Shown one piece after another: positions 5,953 through 6,165 of a DNA stretch of 6,165 bases. The translations under genes and the position numbers were made by a program. How positions within the stretch are numbered: the stretch's first letter is position 1; each line of letters opens with the position of its first letter. The stretch lies in contig JACNFL010000086.1 of assembly GCA_014384685.1 (NCBI GenBank), forward strand, positions 1 through 6,165, read 5' to 3'. The notes under the pieces are model-generated. The model was not told the origin of the DNA. It worked only from the letters and a program-made list of their open reading frames with translations, and did no database searches. Origin of the DNA: Methanobacteriota archaeon. GTDB taxonomy: Archaea > Thermoplasmatota > Poseidoniia > Poseidoniales > Thalassarchaeaceae.

Positions 5953-6165
5953 ATGAAGGGGCAAATGAGTAGTTTTGATGTAGCGAGAATTGTCTCTGAA
6001 CTACGTCCATACATAGGCTCGCGAGCACGAAAATCGTACCACCCACATTGGGAACAGGTGGTTCTGAGACTCAACCCGAAGGAAGAAGCCCAGATTGATC
6101 TTGTAGTGGTTCGTGGTAAGAGAATCTATCTCTCAAGACGCGATAGACCAATGCCCCCAAATCCT
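5953..6165 (+). CDS. rqcH: Rqc2/NFACT family ribosome quality-control factor, N-terminal part (3' truncated)
   Basis: 71 codons, open to the window edge. MSSFDVARIVSELRPYIGSR is the hallmark opening of the NFACT-N domain (FbpA/RqcH in bacteria, Rqc2/NEMF in eukaryotes), followed by VVLRLNP and by DLVVVRGKRIYLSRRDRPMP, which match the family's paired beta-strands and its 'Rp-x-PP-x-P' stretch. Full-length archaeal members have roughly 600-700 residues, so about nine tenths is missing and the later tRNA-binding residues cannot be checked. The family binds stalled 60S/50S ribosome-peptidyl-tRNA complexes and, in bacteria, adds alanine tails to the stalled chain. Start chosen by the ribosome binding site at 5941; the ATG at 5965 would align better with the usual MSSFD start, so the first four residues (MKGQ) are uncertain. 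Divergent from lemA. Gene symbol is by homology. Confidence 0.85.
   Translation, partial: MKGQMSSFDVARIVSELRPYIGSRARKSYHPHWEQVVLRLNPKEEAQIDLVVVRGKRIYLSRRDRPMPPNP

Noticed and set aside
5874..6074. Minus-strand open frame of 66 codons across the Rqc2 start
   Set aside because: It overlaps the well-supported NFACT-N coding sequence and its ribosome binding site; low-complexity Pro-rich translation (PFIPPPPFALGP) without any family resemblance.

Overview
The window looks like a piece of an archaeal genome, most likely a marine Poseidoniia-type (Marine Group II) euryarchaeon. This rests on the archaeal-style N-terminus of an Rqc2/NFACT protein at the right edge with a strong Shine-Dalgarno sequence, a lipoprotein carrying Asp-box repeats of the kind common in that group, mixed use of leaders with and without Shine-Dalgarno sequences, and very tight packing of genes. 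The assignment is an inference; no rRNA or other firm marker is present.

Layout from left to right: (1) the 3' end of a flavodoxin-fold NAD(P)H-dependent FMN reductase-like gene (+). (2) Converging on it with a 1-base gap, a secreted cysteine-rich Asp-box (BNR) beta-propeller lipoprotein (-). (3) A small 52-residue single-span membrane protein (-), upstream of the lipoprotein gene and in the same direction. (4) Divergent from that, a two-enzyme fusion (+): a Nudix hydrolase joined to a LACTB2-type metallo-beta-lactamase hydrolase with its winged-helix tail. (5) 40 bases downstream, a multi-span membrane protein with a GIDE/MULAN-type beta-rich domain (+). (6) A LemA-family membrane protein (-) whose stop codon directly abuts that of the GIDE protein. 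(7) Divergent from LemA, the first 71 codons of an Rqc2/NFACT (RqcH-like) ribosome quality-control factor (+), cut by the window edge.

The fusion enzyme and the GIDE protein probably share a transcript, because the gap between them has no AT-rich promoter but does have a ribosome binding site. GIDE-domain and LemA proteins often occur side by side in prokaryotes; here they are neighbours but convergent, so they are likely functional partners on separate transcripts. No rRNA, tRNA, CRISPR array, transposon or prophage feature was seen. The points most worth a second look are the Nudix-lactamase fusion next to a GIDE/LemA pair, the divergent LemA core, and the unusual architecture of the GIDE protein.
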